Shown here: piece by piece, positions 1 through 11,937 of the stretch
Layout of the letters: every line of letters begins with the position of its first letter
Position numbering within the stretch: position 1 is the stretch's first letter
Source: Nannochloropsis oceanica
Taxonomy: Eukaryota > Sar > Eustigmatophyceae > Eustigmatales > Monodopsidaceae
Direction: 5' to 3'
Assembly: GCA_004519485.1 (NCBI GenBank)
Contig: CP038110.1
Span: 558,001-622,000, forward strand
DNA: 64,000 nt
The notes under the pieces: generated by a model
What the model was told of the DNA's origin: nothing
The model's database searches: none
Seen by the model: only the letters and a program-made list of their open reading frames with translations
Position numbers and translations under genes: made by a program

Positions 1-836
1 GGTTGAAACAAGCAATGGAGAATAGAGGTTGACATAGACATACCGCGCCAACGCTCCCCATCATGCTAAGCCCCACCAACCAATGGAACAAGGAGAGGGC
101 CTTGCTGTAGGTTTCGGGGCCGGCTAGCGCTGTAGCAGCCTCCACAGGTTCCGCATGCGGGGCAGTGGAAAGATTGCGGCGGGGGACTAGCTTGTTGAGA
201 TGGACAGTGCGATGAGCAAGGGCCAGGCGACGCAGCATCATGGCTAAAGAACGATGGCTTGTAGGACTGTGACTGTGTGGGAGGGTTACGTCAAAGTCAA
301 TTCGCCGTCGCAATGAAGCAAGAAGTGGGCAAGCAGCAGCTGCACGAAGAACACTTGAGTTGAGCCAAAGCCTTTGCAATTTACTGCCACAAAACACTTA
401 GAGTTGAGCCCAGTAAGGACAGTGCAAGACAAGTATGCTAAACTGGTCTCCGGGCATGCAATTACAGGCAGAAATAATGTCCAGTCTCGACCGAAAAGAA
501 GTGGCAGGAGGGGAGGGAGGTCGTATGCTTTTTTGAAAGCCACTATTCGTCATTAAAGAAAAGGCTCACCAGCATAAAAACACGCTGCATCGAGTTTTTT
601 GTCGTCCTCAGGTCTTTATCAGTTGTTTTCGTGTTCTATAACTCACTATTCAAGCAGCGAGGACCGGACAGAAAGGGAGGTCGACAGGTAGGGGTAAACC
701 TAGTCCGCCCTCTAGCACTTCGGTCTTTTATTCCGACAGCTTCTCACGCGCATTCAGGGACCCCAAAAATATCCACAGCTCCCTCATAATGCAACGATCA
801 TCCTTCAACTCAATTCCGCGACAAATATCCTTCAAC
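1..836. other. Gene-poor segment left of the ARD gene
   Basis: No convincing gene is seen. The open frames of 60-85 codons on both strands resemble no known protein and show no targeting or domain signal. The right end should hold the 3' UTR of the acireductone dioxygenase gene, whose stop codon lies at 837-839 on the minus strand. Confidence 0.5.
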
Positions 837-2023
837 TTAAGCCGCCATTTGCAGGAAACCTTGAGCGTACTTGGTACGGCTAGGGTGATTCTCCTGCGGC
901 CTGTGCATTAATTACCATGTGGAAGTTATCGAGTCGCGAGGTGATATGAAAAACCGAAAACTACGCTCCGCAAAGCGATAAAATAGTCTCAATATCTCCC
1001 AAAGACAATTGTGAACGTGTATACGCACACGCATTCGTACCTGTTGTAGGGCGTCCAAACCGGCGTGCCCTTAAACAGACGAAGGGCCTTGATATAATTC
1101 TTCGTGTCGAGGGTGAACCGGTGGTAAATGCCTTCCGGCAGAACGATCAAGTCGTTCTTCTCCACCTTGACTCGAATCCAACGGTCTTGCCCGTCCCGCA
1201 CGTCAAAATACCCAGATCCGTCCAAGCAGTAGCGGATCTCCTTTGAAAGGGTTGTGAGTAGAGGGGATGGGTATTAGTGGGTGAGTTGAAAGGTGAAAAG
1301 AAAAAGAAAGTCGACTCGACTTATTATCAATAAATGCATGTCGTCTAAGAAATGTATCCCACCATTAATTTTCTATCTTCTCGCGTAATTGTGCTTAGTT
1401 TTCGTCATTTTCCTGCCCGCATTTCGTCGTCGCACCATTAACTTGTCCGCCCTCGATTCCCCTCCCCTGAGGCCTCCTGTGCTCGACGTACCTCGTCCGA
1501 ATGAATATGCTCTTCGAAGAAGCTCTTGATCTTTTCGTCGTAATTTGGCATCGTTTCCCTTGAGACCGTGCATGTATCCTCATAATCATAGCCCCGTTCT
1601 ACCCGCATTGCCTGCATTCGAATTGGTATACCGGAGAAGATGTATGTGAGAACAGACAGGAGCATAAACGTGCATCGTCTCACCGTCATCAATTCCTCAC
1701 AGGGCACGATCCGGGCCCAAGGGAACTTATGCACGCTCAACATCATATTTAAATCCCTATACATCATTTTCAATTGTGGCAATAACTGGAGCGCGCAGAC
1801 TCAACCAAACCCTACAGATTCCTCCCTTCCCTCTCCCTTCCCTCCCTTTCCCTCCACGCACCGCAAACTTAGGGTTTTCCTTGTACGTATCGGCGTCAAA
1901 CGTCCAATACAATACGCCCAGCTTCTGGAGCACCTCCAATGATGCGGGCTTATTCGGATTCAGCCGGTGCTCCTCCCGCTGGTCCACTGTGGGGTCGTCG
2001 TCCATGTACCAGGCCTCCAACAT
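837..2023 (-). CDS. Acireductone dioxygenase (methionine salvage), 4 exons
   Basis: Acireductone dioxygenase of the cupin superfamily oxidises 1,2-dihydroxy-3-keto-5-methylthiopentene to formate and the keto acid precursor of methionine. It probably acts in cytosol or nucleus. Exons (minus strand): 2023-1862, 1611-1492, 1240-1041, 900-837. All introns are GT-AG and phases join to a 181-residue protein, the usual family length. The N-terminus [10 protein letters not shown] is typical. The metal ligands appear as [12 protein letters not shown] (HxHx5E pattern; DE|EIR is created by splicing) and the later His in EGIYHRF. The family's C-terminal tail (PYNR joined to [15 protein letters not shown]) is restored by the last small exon. 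The 1.0 kb to the right, shared with the phosphopantetheinyl transferase gene on the other strand, should hold the promoter. The identification is firm. The exon 1 donor (GTGCGT) is the least certain junction. Confidence 0.93.
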
Positions 2024-3000
2024 GATTATGAAAAGGCGGCAGAGGGCAGATTAATTAACGGTGCAGGGCAAGCAGTGGAATAAGTGTCCTGTCATCCACA
2101 GTTGAGACGTGTGTATGTAGTCGGAGAGTGTGAGGGAAGAGGAGCGCAATTTGATCGTGTGATACGGCTATTGGGAGTGCGTTTTGATTGGCGACTTATC
2201 ATACGCGCAGGCAATCTGCATCGTGAGGGCTTAGTGTGTGTATGATTCGTCAGAAACACATCATCTCTCGCAAGCTCTGGGCCTGTTACCAAAGACGTTG
2301 AGGGAAACATCCCATCGTGTTATTGAGTATGGTGAAAGGCCGGGGGCTCAGAAGTCGGAGGCATATTTCTAAGGAGACGGTGACAAAAGCGATGTATGGC
2401 ATGATGCGGCCCTCCCCAATGCGATGAAATATAGGCAAAGCACCATATTTCAGAGTGACCATATGCACTTTCCCTGGGGGAAATAGACTCGACGGCCCTC
2501 TGGTCTCACATCCTTCCCCTGGGATTAAAGAGAAACGACGCACTCATCCATAAAATATAAGCTTGGCACGGAAGCGATGCAAGGACTGTGTAGTTCACCT
2601 GACGCCGTTGCTTTGAGCGAAACCGCGCGAGACCCATTTTGCTTCCTTATCCTTCGCTGCTTCCCTCCTGCTTGCCTCCCTTGTCATGCTGCACGAACGA
2701 ATCCCACTCGAAATAGGGCGCTTAATTTTTCAGGAAGACAATTTATAAACTCTTGGTATGCTTATGTGTCCGCTTTTTCCCAACTTTTTTGCTCTCTTTT
2801 AGTCGATTAAAATCGACATTTTGTCTCTCAGCCTCTTGTCCTCTTGCTTCCCTGCCTTCACTCTCCTCACGTTGTCCCAATACGTATTCACCCCGCTTAT
2901 CTATGCAGGAGGCACAACTGACTTGGTCGGCATCAAAGAGACTTCGCTCACGGAAGGAAGTGCCGCTGCCGCTCCTTCTTCCCCATTCTGCAGCCTTCCA
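2024..3000. promoter_or_regulatory. Intergenic region between divergent ARD and PPTase genes
   Basis: Head-to-head arrangement of the two flanking genes implies promoters for both here, but no recognisable core element stands out. The PPTase reading frame stays open back to about 2821 without an ATG. A CTCTCAG at 2824-2830 could be a 3' splice site of an upstream leader exon, so the right part may be transcribed leader. Confidence 0.4.
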
Positions 3001-5652
3001 ATGTCGAACCCCGTCGGCGGCGTCTCCTCCCCCCTGCCGCCCCAGCCCACGTCCTGTTTCCCCTTGCTGTTCGCCGCAAACTTTGGCAGACGCGCCCGAC
3101 GACGCAGCCGTGCGCAAACAATGGACACTATGCATGCCTATAAGAGAGAGATGGAAGGGGCAGCATCTGTAGCATCGGCTAACTTGGATGGAGGAAAGGC
3201 CATGACCATGACGATGAAGGGCAAGGATCCCCTCGACGGCAGTAGCAGCACCACCACCATGAGGAGCGCAAGTGGTACAGCAAGCCTGGCCGCGGCTAAA
3301 CAGGGTAAGAGCCTTCGTCGGCGTACTTTCGATAGTACCTGTTCATTCCTATTACCAAGGTCTAGCACAAGTGTCCTCGCCCCCACGAGTCCCAGCAAGC
3401 TGCTGAGCACGGAGGAAGGGCCTGTCATCGCCGGTGCTCCATTGACCACCGCTGCTGGTGCTGTTCCTCCTTTTCTTGCTACGACTATTGCTCCAGCTGC
3501 CGAGAAAGGAAAGTCATTGTGTTTGATTTCGAGTGAATCGTCCACGGACCTGGCGTCTTTGCCTGCTACCACTACCACTACTACTGTTGCTACAGCTGCT
3601 GCTGCCGTTCTGGTCGCCGGCACCAGTGGCCAAATGCCTATGACCACTGCCGCACAGATCGTTAATAGCACAATAATGACAATGACAGCGACAGCGACGA
3701 GCAACAGCACCACTACCACCAGCACCAGCGCCGCGAGCAGCAGCACCACTAGCGGCAGCAGCAGCTCAACGACCACCATCGTTAGCAGTAGTAGCAGTAG
3801 TAGCAGCAGTAGCAGCAGCAGTAAAAGCAACAACAGTAATAACATCATCAACAAATACAGCAGCAGCAGCACCACCACCACCACCACCAGCAGCACGAGC
3901 ATACCCTTCCCTCCCCCTCCTTCCCTTCCCCGTGCATGTCCCGCAGCAGCGGTGCCACCAACGCATGCACGTGTCCCTCCTCCTCCTCCTCCTCGCCGTC
4001 CCTTTCTCCGCTCCCAAAGCATGAGCAGCGGGCCTTCCCATTTGCTCTCCTCCTCGTCCTCCTCCTCCTCCTTTCCCAAGCATCCCCCACTCCTCACGGG
4101 AAACGACCGTTTTTATCACCCGGCGTTGCGACGGAAGGGGAGTAAAAGCATGACTTCTGCCGTTGCCATGGGTCTGGGTCGGAATGGAAAGTGGGGAGGA
4201 GGAGGGATGGGCGACAGTGCTCCTTTGGACTCCTCCCTGTCGTCTTCCTCCACGTTGCGTGAGCCTATTCCCTCCTTGGGCGCGATGAAGAATCATTTTT
4301 CCTCCTCCTCCTCCTCCTCCTCCTCCTCCTCTTCCTCTTCTTCTTATTCCTTCTTAGCTGCCTCGCGGCGCTCGATGTCCTTTACGGCCGGCGCCAATGC
4401 CAAGAGCAAGCACAACCCTCCCGCCCTCTCTCGCCGCCTTTCCCTCGTCGAGCTCCTGCAGCCCCGCGACGACTACACCTACCATCCTTCCTCCTCATCG
4501 CCCCCCCTCCCTCCCCGGCTTATGCCCATGATCAGTAATGGCATGGTCCGCTTGGCGATCAACATGAAAGAGGCCCACCTAACCCCAGCAGTGTGGGATG
4601 TATGTCTCTCTCTCTTCTCCCCTGATGATGCCGCGAAGATAAAGAGGTATCGATTCGACAAGGACAGGAGACTGGCCCTCGGGAGTCAATTGCTGCAGAG
4701 GGCGGTGATTGCATGGACATTTGGGGTTGATTATAAGGAAATTGTGATCTCTCGGACAGAGAAGGGGAAACCGTTTTATAACTACAAGCATCTGACGGAG
4801 TGCAGGGAGGGTGGGAGGGAAGGAGGGGTGCCGTTTCCGAATTGGAACTACAACGTGAGTCATCATGGGGACTATGTGGGGATAGCCTCCGAGCCTGTGT
4901 GCTTGGTAGGCCTCGATATTATGAATGCGAAGGAAAAACCGCGCGGGGGAGGCGGCGGGGGAGGGGGAGGGATGGTGAAGGAAAAAAGTGCGAATGATTT
5001 CTTCAAGAGCTTCCACCGGCAGCTGAGTGCGAATGAGTGGGGATCCATTTATGAGGCGGAGGACGAGGAGAGGAAACTAGAGAGGTTTTATCGGCAGTGG
5101 GCGTTGAAGGTAGGTAGGGAGGGAGGGAGGGAAAGGAAGGGCGGGGGGAGGGAAAAGATGACTGCTTAGATAAAGACTTCTTACTTGCCCCTCCCTTCTC
5201 CCCTCCCTCCCCTCTCTCCATCACAGGAAGCGTACATCAAGGCCATTGGTAGCGGCCTCTCCTTCTCCCCCCGTCGGATTGAGATCACGGGGTTGGATCA
5301 CAGGGAACGTCCTAACAGCGAGGTCGCCTACGACCCCTCCATCTTAAGGATCGATGGCCGTGAGCGACCGAATTGGAAATTTAAATTTACCGGCTTGGAT
5401 AATGGTCACGTGGCGTGTGTGTCACGGGGGCCGCCTTCGGATGCGATTGAGGGGTATAGGCAGCATTTGCTGGAGACGGTGTTGCCCAACAGTCCCCTTC
5501 AATACGGCTTGGAGAGCGTACAGCCGGAATTTGACTCGATTACGGTCAGGGAGTTGATTCCGGAGGAGCGGCTCGTAGAGTTTGATAGGGCGGTGGGAGG
5601 GGGAGGGAGGGAGGGAGGGCGGGTACTGGCGGGATTGGCCGAGGAGCCTTAG
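3001..5652 (+). CDS. Sfp/AASDHPPT-type 4'-phosphopantetheinyl transferase with long Ser-rich leader
   Basis: Transfers the 4'-phosphopantetheine arm of CoA to acyl- or peptidyl-carrier proteins. Exons 3001-5109 and 5227-5652 (GTAGGT donor, CACAG acceptor) give 844 residues. The catalytic part begins near 4540 and follows human AASDHPPT closely: FNVSHHGDYVGIA-like motif (here YNVSHHGDYVGIA), VGLDIM (metal-binding Asp), then FYRQWALK|EAYIKAIGSGL, the W..KEA.K signature, split by the intron exactly after K. The first ~510 residues are Ser/Thr/Ala-rich with poly-Ser runs, including a TCC repeat at 4304-4340. Start: the frame has no ATG between 2821 and 3001; 3001 is the first ATG, 3121 and 4522 are alternatives. 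A Gly-rich loop after VGLDIM and a GGGGREGG run near the C-terminus reflect simple repeats. The enzyme is certain; the extent of the leader is not. Confidence 0.88.
4304..4345 (+). repeat. TCC microsatellite encoding poly-Ser
   Basis: Near-perfect TCC repeat, grading into TCT, inside the phosphopantetheinyl transferase leader. It is read in frame as a run of about 15 serines. A shorter TCC run lies at 4049-4073. Confidence 0.85.
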
Positions 5653-6142
5653 GGGCAGAGATGGGTGATTGCTGCTGTGTGATTCGGAGGGTGAGTGGCT
5701 TGCAGAGTGAGTGACTTGGAGGGCGAGTGTGAGTTTAGGTTCGGGGAAAAAGCTGGATAAATTTGAGAGGGTCAGGGGGAGAGAGTGGGGGACGGATCGA
5801 GGGAAGAAGGGCCGGTGTTGACGAGAGACAGAAAGAGATAGAGAGAAGGAGATAGCGAAACTAGGTCTGAAATAGAGTATGTGTAGATGTCCCAGTATTT
5901 TAAAAAAACAAACCATAACAACCGATTATAAGATGCAAATCGAGGATTTGAATACATTTGCTGGTTTCCCTTTTGTGAAAGGGATTGCCTCATGTCTTTT
6001 GCTATTTCCGTTCGATTTACTTTTCCAGCTAGTAGAGGAGTATAGCATGCCCTCTTGTCTCCTTCTATTTGGCTTCAACCTTTCCTCAGAGGTGGCAGTA
6101 GGGGGTAAGGGCGAGCAACATCATGCATGTATGACGTCCTGA
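5653..6142. other. Convergent 3' intergenic region
   Basis: Lies between the tail-to-tail PPTase (+) and PNKP (-) genes. It should hold both 3' UTRs. No further gene is seen; the short open frames show no recognisable motif. Confidence 0.5.
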
Positions 6143-7561
6143 CTACCGGATGGATGGCAAATAACACCCAAACAAATGCGCTTCCCTCCGGTTTCTAAAT
6201 GGCTTCAACACCAACTCCTTTACCTGCACGTGCTCCTCGAATCCTTCCTCCTTCCCTCCGTCCTCTTTCACAGGCTCGATAAATTTAAAGAATGAGTGAA
6301 TCACCCTCTCAGGTACACAGCGGAGAAAGTCGGCCCCTTCTGCTCTCCCTCCCTCCCTCCCTTCCACAGCAGTCGCGTCTAGGTTAATGCCTCGAAAGAA
6401 ATTAAGGTGTATGGTGGCTACCTTAGGAGGGAGGAACTCCACAACCTTGAGAAGAAGAAAGGTCGAGGAGGAGGAGGAGGAAGGGAGGGAGGGCAAGGGG
6501 CAGGAGCGTAGGAGGTGCACCCATTGCTTCCGGAGCTTGGACGTGGCATTCGTGGCGTCGATGACGATGCTCTCTCCTTTCTCCAGGGCTTCCAAAGCGG
6601 CACGTTGGCATTTGTTTAGGGACTTGAGCGTATCTTGGTTTATGCGGGTGTGGTGGGGGAGGTGGATGTGGCAGTAAGTGGACTTCCCACAGGCGGGGGG
6701 GCCGAGAAGAAGGACGGCTTCTTGGCGCGTCGGAGGCGAGGGAGGGACGGAGGGAGGGACGGAGGGAGGGGTGACGGATTGTCCATGCTCTCCTGTGGAC
6801 AAAGTTGAGGAGGGAAGGCCGGTGCTCCCATTGCTGGTCCTACAGCCGGATCCCTTCCTTCTCACGACCACATACTCCTCCACCGCGCTCCTCCTCTCCC
6901 TCTCAATCGCCGCCTTCAACACCTCTCCTTTATCACAGCTCAGCCTACTTCCCAAAAAGAATTCCTCCGGGGTCTTGAACCCTATCCCTCCCACATTTAC
7001 CGCTAATTTCAGATCACTGTCACTGTGATCCCTCCCCCTCATCTTGCCCTGTTTCGGCCGCCCTGCCGCGTCGCCCACGAAAAAACTATTTGCTGTATCA
7101 ATCCCCTCCTCCCCTCCTCCTTCCTTTCTCCCCCCCCCTCCTCCTCTATACTTCTCCTCCAGCAGATACCAACTCCCTGGGGCCGGTTTATAGAATACGC
7201 TGTGATGCGTGGCAAAATATCCTTCGATTTCTGGGATCTTCAAGGCGGAAACCACAGAGGCGAGGCGCTGAAGGAGGGAGGAAAGGTCGGTGTTCTTGCT
7301 CTCTATGCCTCGTTGGTTTGAGATGATGACAACTTTATACCCTTCCTGGTGGAGGGCTTTGAGGGTGGGAGGGACGGAGGGATGGAACCATTGCCAGTCC
7401 GTGGGAGAGGCGGCGAAGGATTTTTGCGAGCGGGTTTTGATGAGGGTTGAGTCTAGGTCAAAAGCGGCGATACGTATGGGGAATGAAGGTGGGGCAGGGG
7501 GAGGGGACGAAACAGGGGAAGTGCAGGACTCAGGAATGGATTCAGTGTTGTAATTGATTGA

Positions 7562-7598
<37 letters not shown>

Positions 7599-8278
7599 TG
7601 GACTCGAAGATGCAAGAGGCCCACGTCGTACATGAGCCATTCTTGGTTGGGGGGTATGAAAGAATAGGAGAGGCGTTTGGGTGTGTGGCCTTGCAGCAGA
7701 GGTGGGGCGGGAGGCAGGGAGTCATCAGCGAAGATGTTGGAGGAGATATCTAGTCGAGGACGTTTCCCATTGGTGCTAGCGCCTTGCGGCTGGTCACCCC
7801 GTGCTGGGTGCTTGCCTGACACGTCATCGCCGCCTCTGTCGCCACCGCCGCCACCGCCGCCACCGCCGCCATCTTCAGCTGGCGCAAAAGGTTTTGCCTG
7901 CATGTCAATCTCGAAAGGGGTGGTATCCACGCACCTCTTCATTTTCAGGCATTCTGAAAGCCAGGAGTGATGGACCACCTTGATTGAAGAGGGAAGCGGG
8001 CCTTCCACGCCTAAGTCCATGAGAATGGAAGCAGGCGATGCGTCCTGATACTTGTCACCGCACAGCACGTGGGTCATGTCCGGGGGAAAATGCTTGCTGA
8101 CACTGACCGCAGCAGCTTTCTGAAAAAAGGACGATATTTTAGGCGGAATGACACGGCCACTATTTGCTTGCAGAGCTTTGGTGGCAGGTTGGGCGAATGT
8201 GTTGCTCAGTCCAAGGAAATAGACATGCACGCCCTTGAGAAAGGAGGAGGAGGAAGGCTTGGCGGTCGACAGAGCCAT
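6143..8278 (-). CDS. Polynucleotide 5'-kinase/3'-phosphatase with N-terminal BRCT domain
   Basis: Repairs DNA strand breaks by removing 3'-phosphates and phosphorylating 5'-OH ends, presumably in the nucleus. It is a single 711-residue exon. Residues 13-125 look like a BRCT domain: the hallmark helix reads IKVVHHSWLSECLKMKR, a buried Trp with a following Cys. A basic KRPRLD patch near 172 could be a nuclear signal. The HAD phosphatase spans about 268-445 with the catalytic FDLDSTL (274-280), IISNQRG, FYKPAPGSW and FFVGDAAGRP, then SDLKLAVNVGGIGFKTPEEFF. The kinase P-loop is GPPACGKST at 527-535, followed by the VIDATNAT motif. A poly-Ala run near 229-240 and Gly/Glu-rich loops near 137-147 and 379-392 come from simple repeats. 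Animal PNKP carries an FHA domain where this one has BRCT. The enzymatic identity is firm; BRCT is called from motif only. Confidence 0.93.
7563..7596 (-). repeat. CAG/CTG trinucleotide repeat encoding poly-Ala
   Basis: Eleven or so perfect CAG units (plus strand), read on the minus strand as poly-Ala between the BRCT and phosphatase parts of the PNKP gene. Confidence 0.9.
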
Positions 8279-9124
8279 GGTCTGTATCTGTCATGTGACG
8301 TATTGAGCTGGGGTGGGTTGTGGGGGCATAATTAGGTAGATTCGACTTAGAAACACGCATGTCTTGCGTGCGCCCAGCTCAGGCATGATCTATGCGCTAT
8401 ATCGCCGACGATCAAATTTGTATAGTAACGGAAAACGGTACCACACTCAACCCTAACATCACACAGGCTCTGAGGGCGCACACGATCCTGCTCAAAGCGC
8501 ATGTGGTGGTTGACCAAGTATCCCCTTCTGACAGAGGTAGAAGATGACCACCGCACTAATGTTGTGTATTGTAGTCGAAGAGCGTCGAACAACTCGAAAA
8601 GCAAAAACCTCCCCGTTCCGACGAATGATTTGGTCATGCCGACTAAAGTCGAGCAGTCTAAGGAGGTCAAGGTCATGCAATGTTGGCGGTCCAAGCAGGT
8701 ACGTATGTGTGCAGGAAGGCAGGCAAAGAAATCGAGAAAAGGCAGGAATCGGCGGCTTCGACACTGTTTTCCACTGATTCCGAGCACAGTTTGGGGACCA
8801 GAGGGGCGACAGGTAATGTCTCTTTTTTCGATAAGGCAAGCTGTATATTTCTTCTCTCTCGACGATGTTCTCACCCCATTCCATTCTTCTGTGTATTACT
8901 ATTCCTATTCCTTCTTTCTGGTATTGATTGACGAAACAAGACCGTAACTTCCTGCTGCTCGTTATTGCTTTCGCAATGAATGAATATTCTATACCCTTAG
9001 CGTCACATCCTCCTCGATCGTCTCTTAATCCCGCCTTCATGCTTGCCCGCGAACGCAAACATATCTACGCATATCTGCCCTCATTCACCTCATTTTCCCT
9101 TCACCCACACATATTGACGCTCTC
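8279..9124. other. Intergenic region left of PNKP promoter
   Basis: Contains the PNKP 5' flank on its left side and the 3' flank of the reductase-CacyBP gene on its right. Overlapping open frames of 148-188 codons on both strands near 8347-9058 show no family resemblance, so I call no gene. Confidence 0.45.
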
Positions 9125-11249
9125 TTACAGGAAATCATCCATTTCCTCCATCCCTCCCCCCATCCCTCCCGCTCTCCCGCCCCCCAACCCTCCTCCACCA
9201 AATTCAGGCATCCCACTTCCACTTCTGTCCCCCCTCTGCACCTTCATCATCGACTCGGCAATCGTCTTCTTAATTGTATCGTCCCCCTCTTCATACATCT
9301 GCTTCATCACATCCATCAACCCCCCCATTCCTCCATCTCCCCCTCCTAACCCTCCTCCGTCCTTCCCTCCTCCTCCCCCTCCCACCTTTTTCTTCGCTGT
9401 AAGGTCCATCCAATGATCATAAGAACCAAACTCCCCCTTCCTCTTCTTCAGCATGACCACCACCTTATTTTCTTTCACCTTGACCTTCGAATCCTCAACC
9501 ACAATACCCTTTTCCAGGTTATCCTTCACGAGCCGATAGTTCTTCCCACCTTCCAATCCTTCAATCTTCAGGTCAAATCCAAACGGAGTGAAAGCGCAAT
9601 GTACCGCATCTTTCACTTTCCCGACCCCTGGTAACGTCACGTAGACAGACACCCATGCGCTGTTGTATTCCCCCTGGTCCCATCCGTATGAATCGATGGA
9701 GCAGTAAGCCGGCTGCAAAGAAGCAAGCAATGCAGTAGGGCTCGAGCCATTGAATGACGGGGGAGGAGCAGAGGAAGAGGGAGGAAGGGGGGTGGAAGGG
9801 ATTGAGAGAGCTTCCTTCTCCAGGCGGGCGATGAGGGAGGAGAGGGAGGCCTTGAGTTGGGGGTTGTGTGCTAGCATCATCATTTCTCTCGCCTCGGCCA
9901 GCTCTTTCTCCAACCCAACCTTGGTAGGGTCCAGCGCACTACTCCTACTGCTAGTCTCTATCCCTCTTTCCTCCCTTGCCTCCCCTGTTTTAGTGCCGGT
10001 TGGCGTGGAGGGCTCCGCGACCTTGATGAGCATCTTGCCGAGGTTGTCACCGGAGAAAAGACCGAGGAATGCCTGAGGAACACTGTCGAGTCCGTCCACG
10101 ATCGTTTCCAGCGGTTTGATCTAAAAGAGGGAGGGGAGGGGAGTGAGGTTGTAAACAAGATGCATAAATTGGGTGATTATTAAACTACTTTGTTGGTTTG
10201 TTCCGTGTTTTCTCCCTTACAATCGACGCGGACCAAAACCCACAGAGAGGTGATAGAGCCCCAAAGACCACCCATCTATTTTCGTCATATGTACATACCG
10301 TTCCATCCTTCATGAGCTTCCCCAGCTTCGCGAACAACTCTCCCGCGCGCCCCACATAATCCGTCGCCAAAAAACCCTGCCACTTCAAACACCCCGCCAC
10401 CACCTTGAAGTAATTCTTCAACCCATAAGCTTTCTCCGTGCCCAAGATATGATACTGCGAAATGGAACCACATGCCACAATCCTTCCATTCCTCTTCATC
10501 TTTGTCAACAACGTATCAAGGGTTTCCCCGCCTACGTTGTCCCAGTACACATCCACCCCCCCCCGTGCCCATTCCTCCAATGCTTCCTCCACCTTCTTCG
10601 TCTTGTAATTAAACACATGGTCGAATCCCAATTTCTTCAAAACCTCCACTTTACTGTCCGAGCCCGTCGACCCTATCACCTTACACCCAAACGCCTTGCA
10701 TAACTGCCCAACCAGCGAGCCAACCGCCCCAGCCGCTCCAGAAACGTACACCATCTCCCCTGCCTTCGGCTGCCCAATCTCCACCAACGGGAAGTACGTC
10801 GATAAACCAATGAGGCCAAGCACATTAAGATACGCGGACGGGGGAAGGTCTGAAGGTATTTTTTGGAGTGTGTTGGCGTTGAGTGCCGCAAAGGCTGCCC
10901 AGGGCGCCACGCCCGAGACACGGTCACCCGGTGAGAACCCTTGGACGTCAGGGCCTGTGCTGACGACCTCGCCAACAAACATGGAACTTAGAGGCTCATT
11001 GAGTTTGAAGGGCGCGAATTCATCCGTGGAGGAGTTGTCTGCGTCGTTACTGGTGGCATTGTCAGTCTTTGGGGGGTACAGCTTGATCCGCAAGTAAGGG
11101 TCTACGGAGAGACACAGCGTCTTGACAAGCACCTGAGACGGCCCCGGCACAGGCATGGGGCGTGTTTGCTTGCGAAAGTCGGCAGTTTGCGGGGGGCCGT
11201 CAGGGTAGGATGCCAAGACCCAGACTTCGTTGCTGCTGGTGCTCGCCAT
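9125..11249 (-). CDS. Fused NADPH alkenal/prostaglandin reductase and CacyBP/SIP-like protein
   Basis: Exons 11249-10299 and 10120-9125 (donor CG|GTATGTA, acceptor TTTTAG) join in phase to 648 residues. Residues 1-345 are a zinc-independent medium-chain reductase of the prostaglandin/2-alkenal reductase type: N-terminal GroES-like part, then Rossmann motif SGAAGAVGSLVGQL, GSTGSDSK for NADP phosphate, WDNVGGETLD, NGRIVACGSISQY, and the family's end IKPLETIVDGLD...GKMLIKVAEP across the intron. With no stop or ATG between, the frame runs on into a calcyclin-binding-protein region: an N-terminal helical hairpin (LEKELAEAREMMM), a CS/p23-like domain (YGWDQGEYNSAWVSVYVTLP) and an SGS-like tail (GLMDVMKQMYEEGDDTIKK). 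The reductase probably detoxifies reactive alkenals. CacyBP is a ubiquitin-ligase/HSP90-linked adaptor in animals and plants. A hidden gene boundary is possible but I see none. Confidence 0.88.
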
Positions 11250-11937
11250 GAGGCTGATGATGACGACGATGAGAGGCTAAAAAGTCCTGTGGGTTAAAGG
11301 CGGGCGAGGAATGGTGGCGTCAGGCGCGTGAGCTGAGTGGCTAAAGCATCGTGTAAGCAAAACGTATGGGCTGAGTGTCGTGGGTATGGTTGGCACGACG
11401 GGCACACATCGTAGAGGCGGCAGAAATTGTTCGATGCGTCATGTGAAAATCGAGAAACTTCTGTAGCGCCCGCATCCGTTCTTTGCTTCTCGCTTTGCAT
11501 GTCCCTCAGGCACTGACCGCACATACGCTGTGTTCCCCACATAAGGTACATCCTGAGGTAAACCACGCTGTGACTAATGCTGCAACCATTGCTCTTTCAC
11601 TACAATAGCCTTTCTTGTCTCCTTGCCCCCTTCTTGTGTGGGGCATCACACACAAAACCTCCCCTGTCACTACCCGTCGCGTTGTTTAATTTTCTCCGGC
11701 GTCTGTGGCTGGCTTCGTGGGGTGGGTGCGCATTTTGCCTATTTTGCCTTCACTGTGTTCGTTTCTCCATGCATCATGGAGCAGGCCCCCTCCTCCTCTC
11801 CCCTCTTTTGGTGTGTCTTGCCTTTTGCATGCTACGTTAATGGCCGCCATTTGTGTGGTCTGGCGTGCGCAGACTCCAATAACGGAATGGGTTTGGTTGT
11901 GCCTCAACACTTATTCGCCCTTCTTCCCTTCTCTAAA

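Noticed and set aside
3138-4097. Long minus-strand frame rich in Leu/Val opposite the PPTase leader
   Set aside because: It is the reverse reading of TCC/ACC/AGC repeats; no domain, and the plus-strand frame leads into a conserved enzyme.
8347-9058. Overlapping 148-188-codon frames on both strands
   Set aside because: No family resemblance, no splice-supported extension, and the two strands are equally open.
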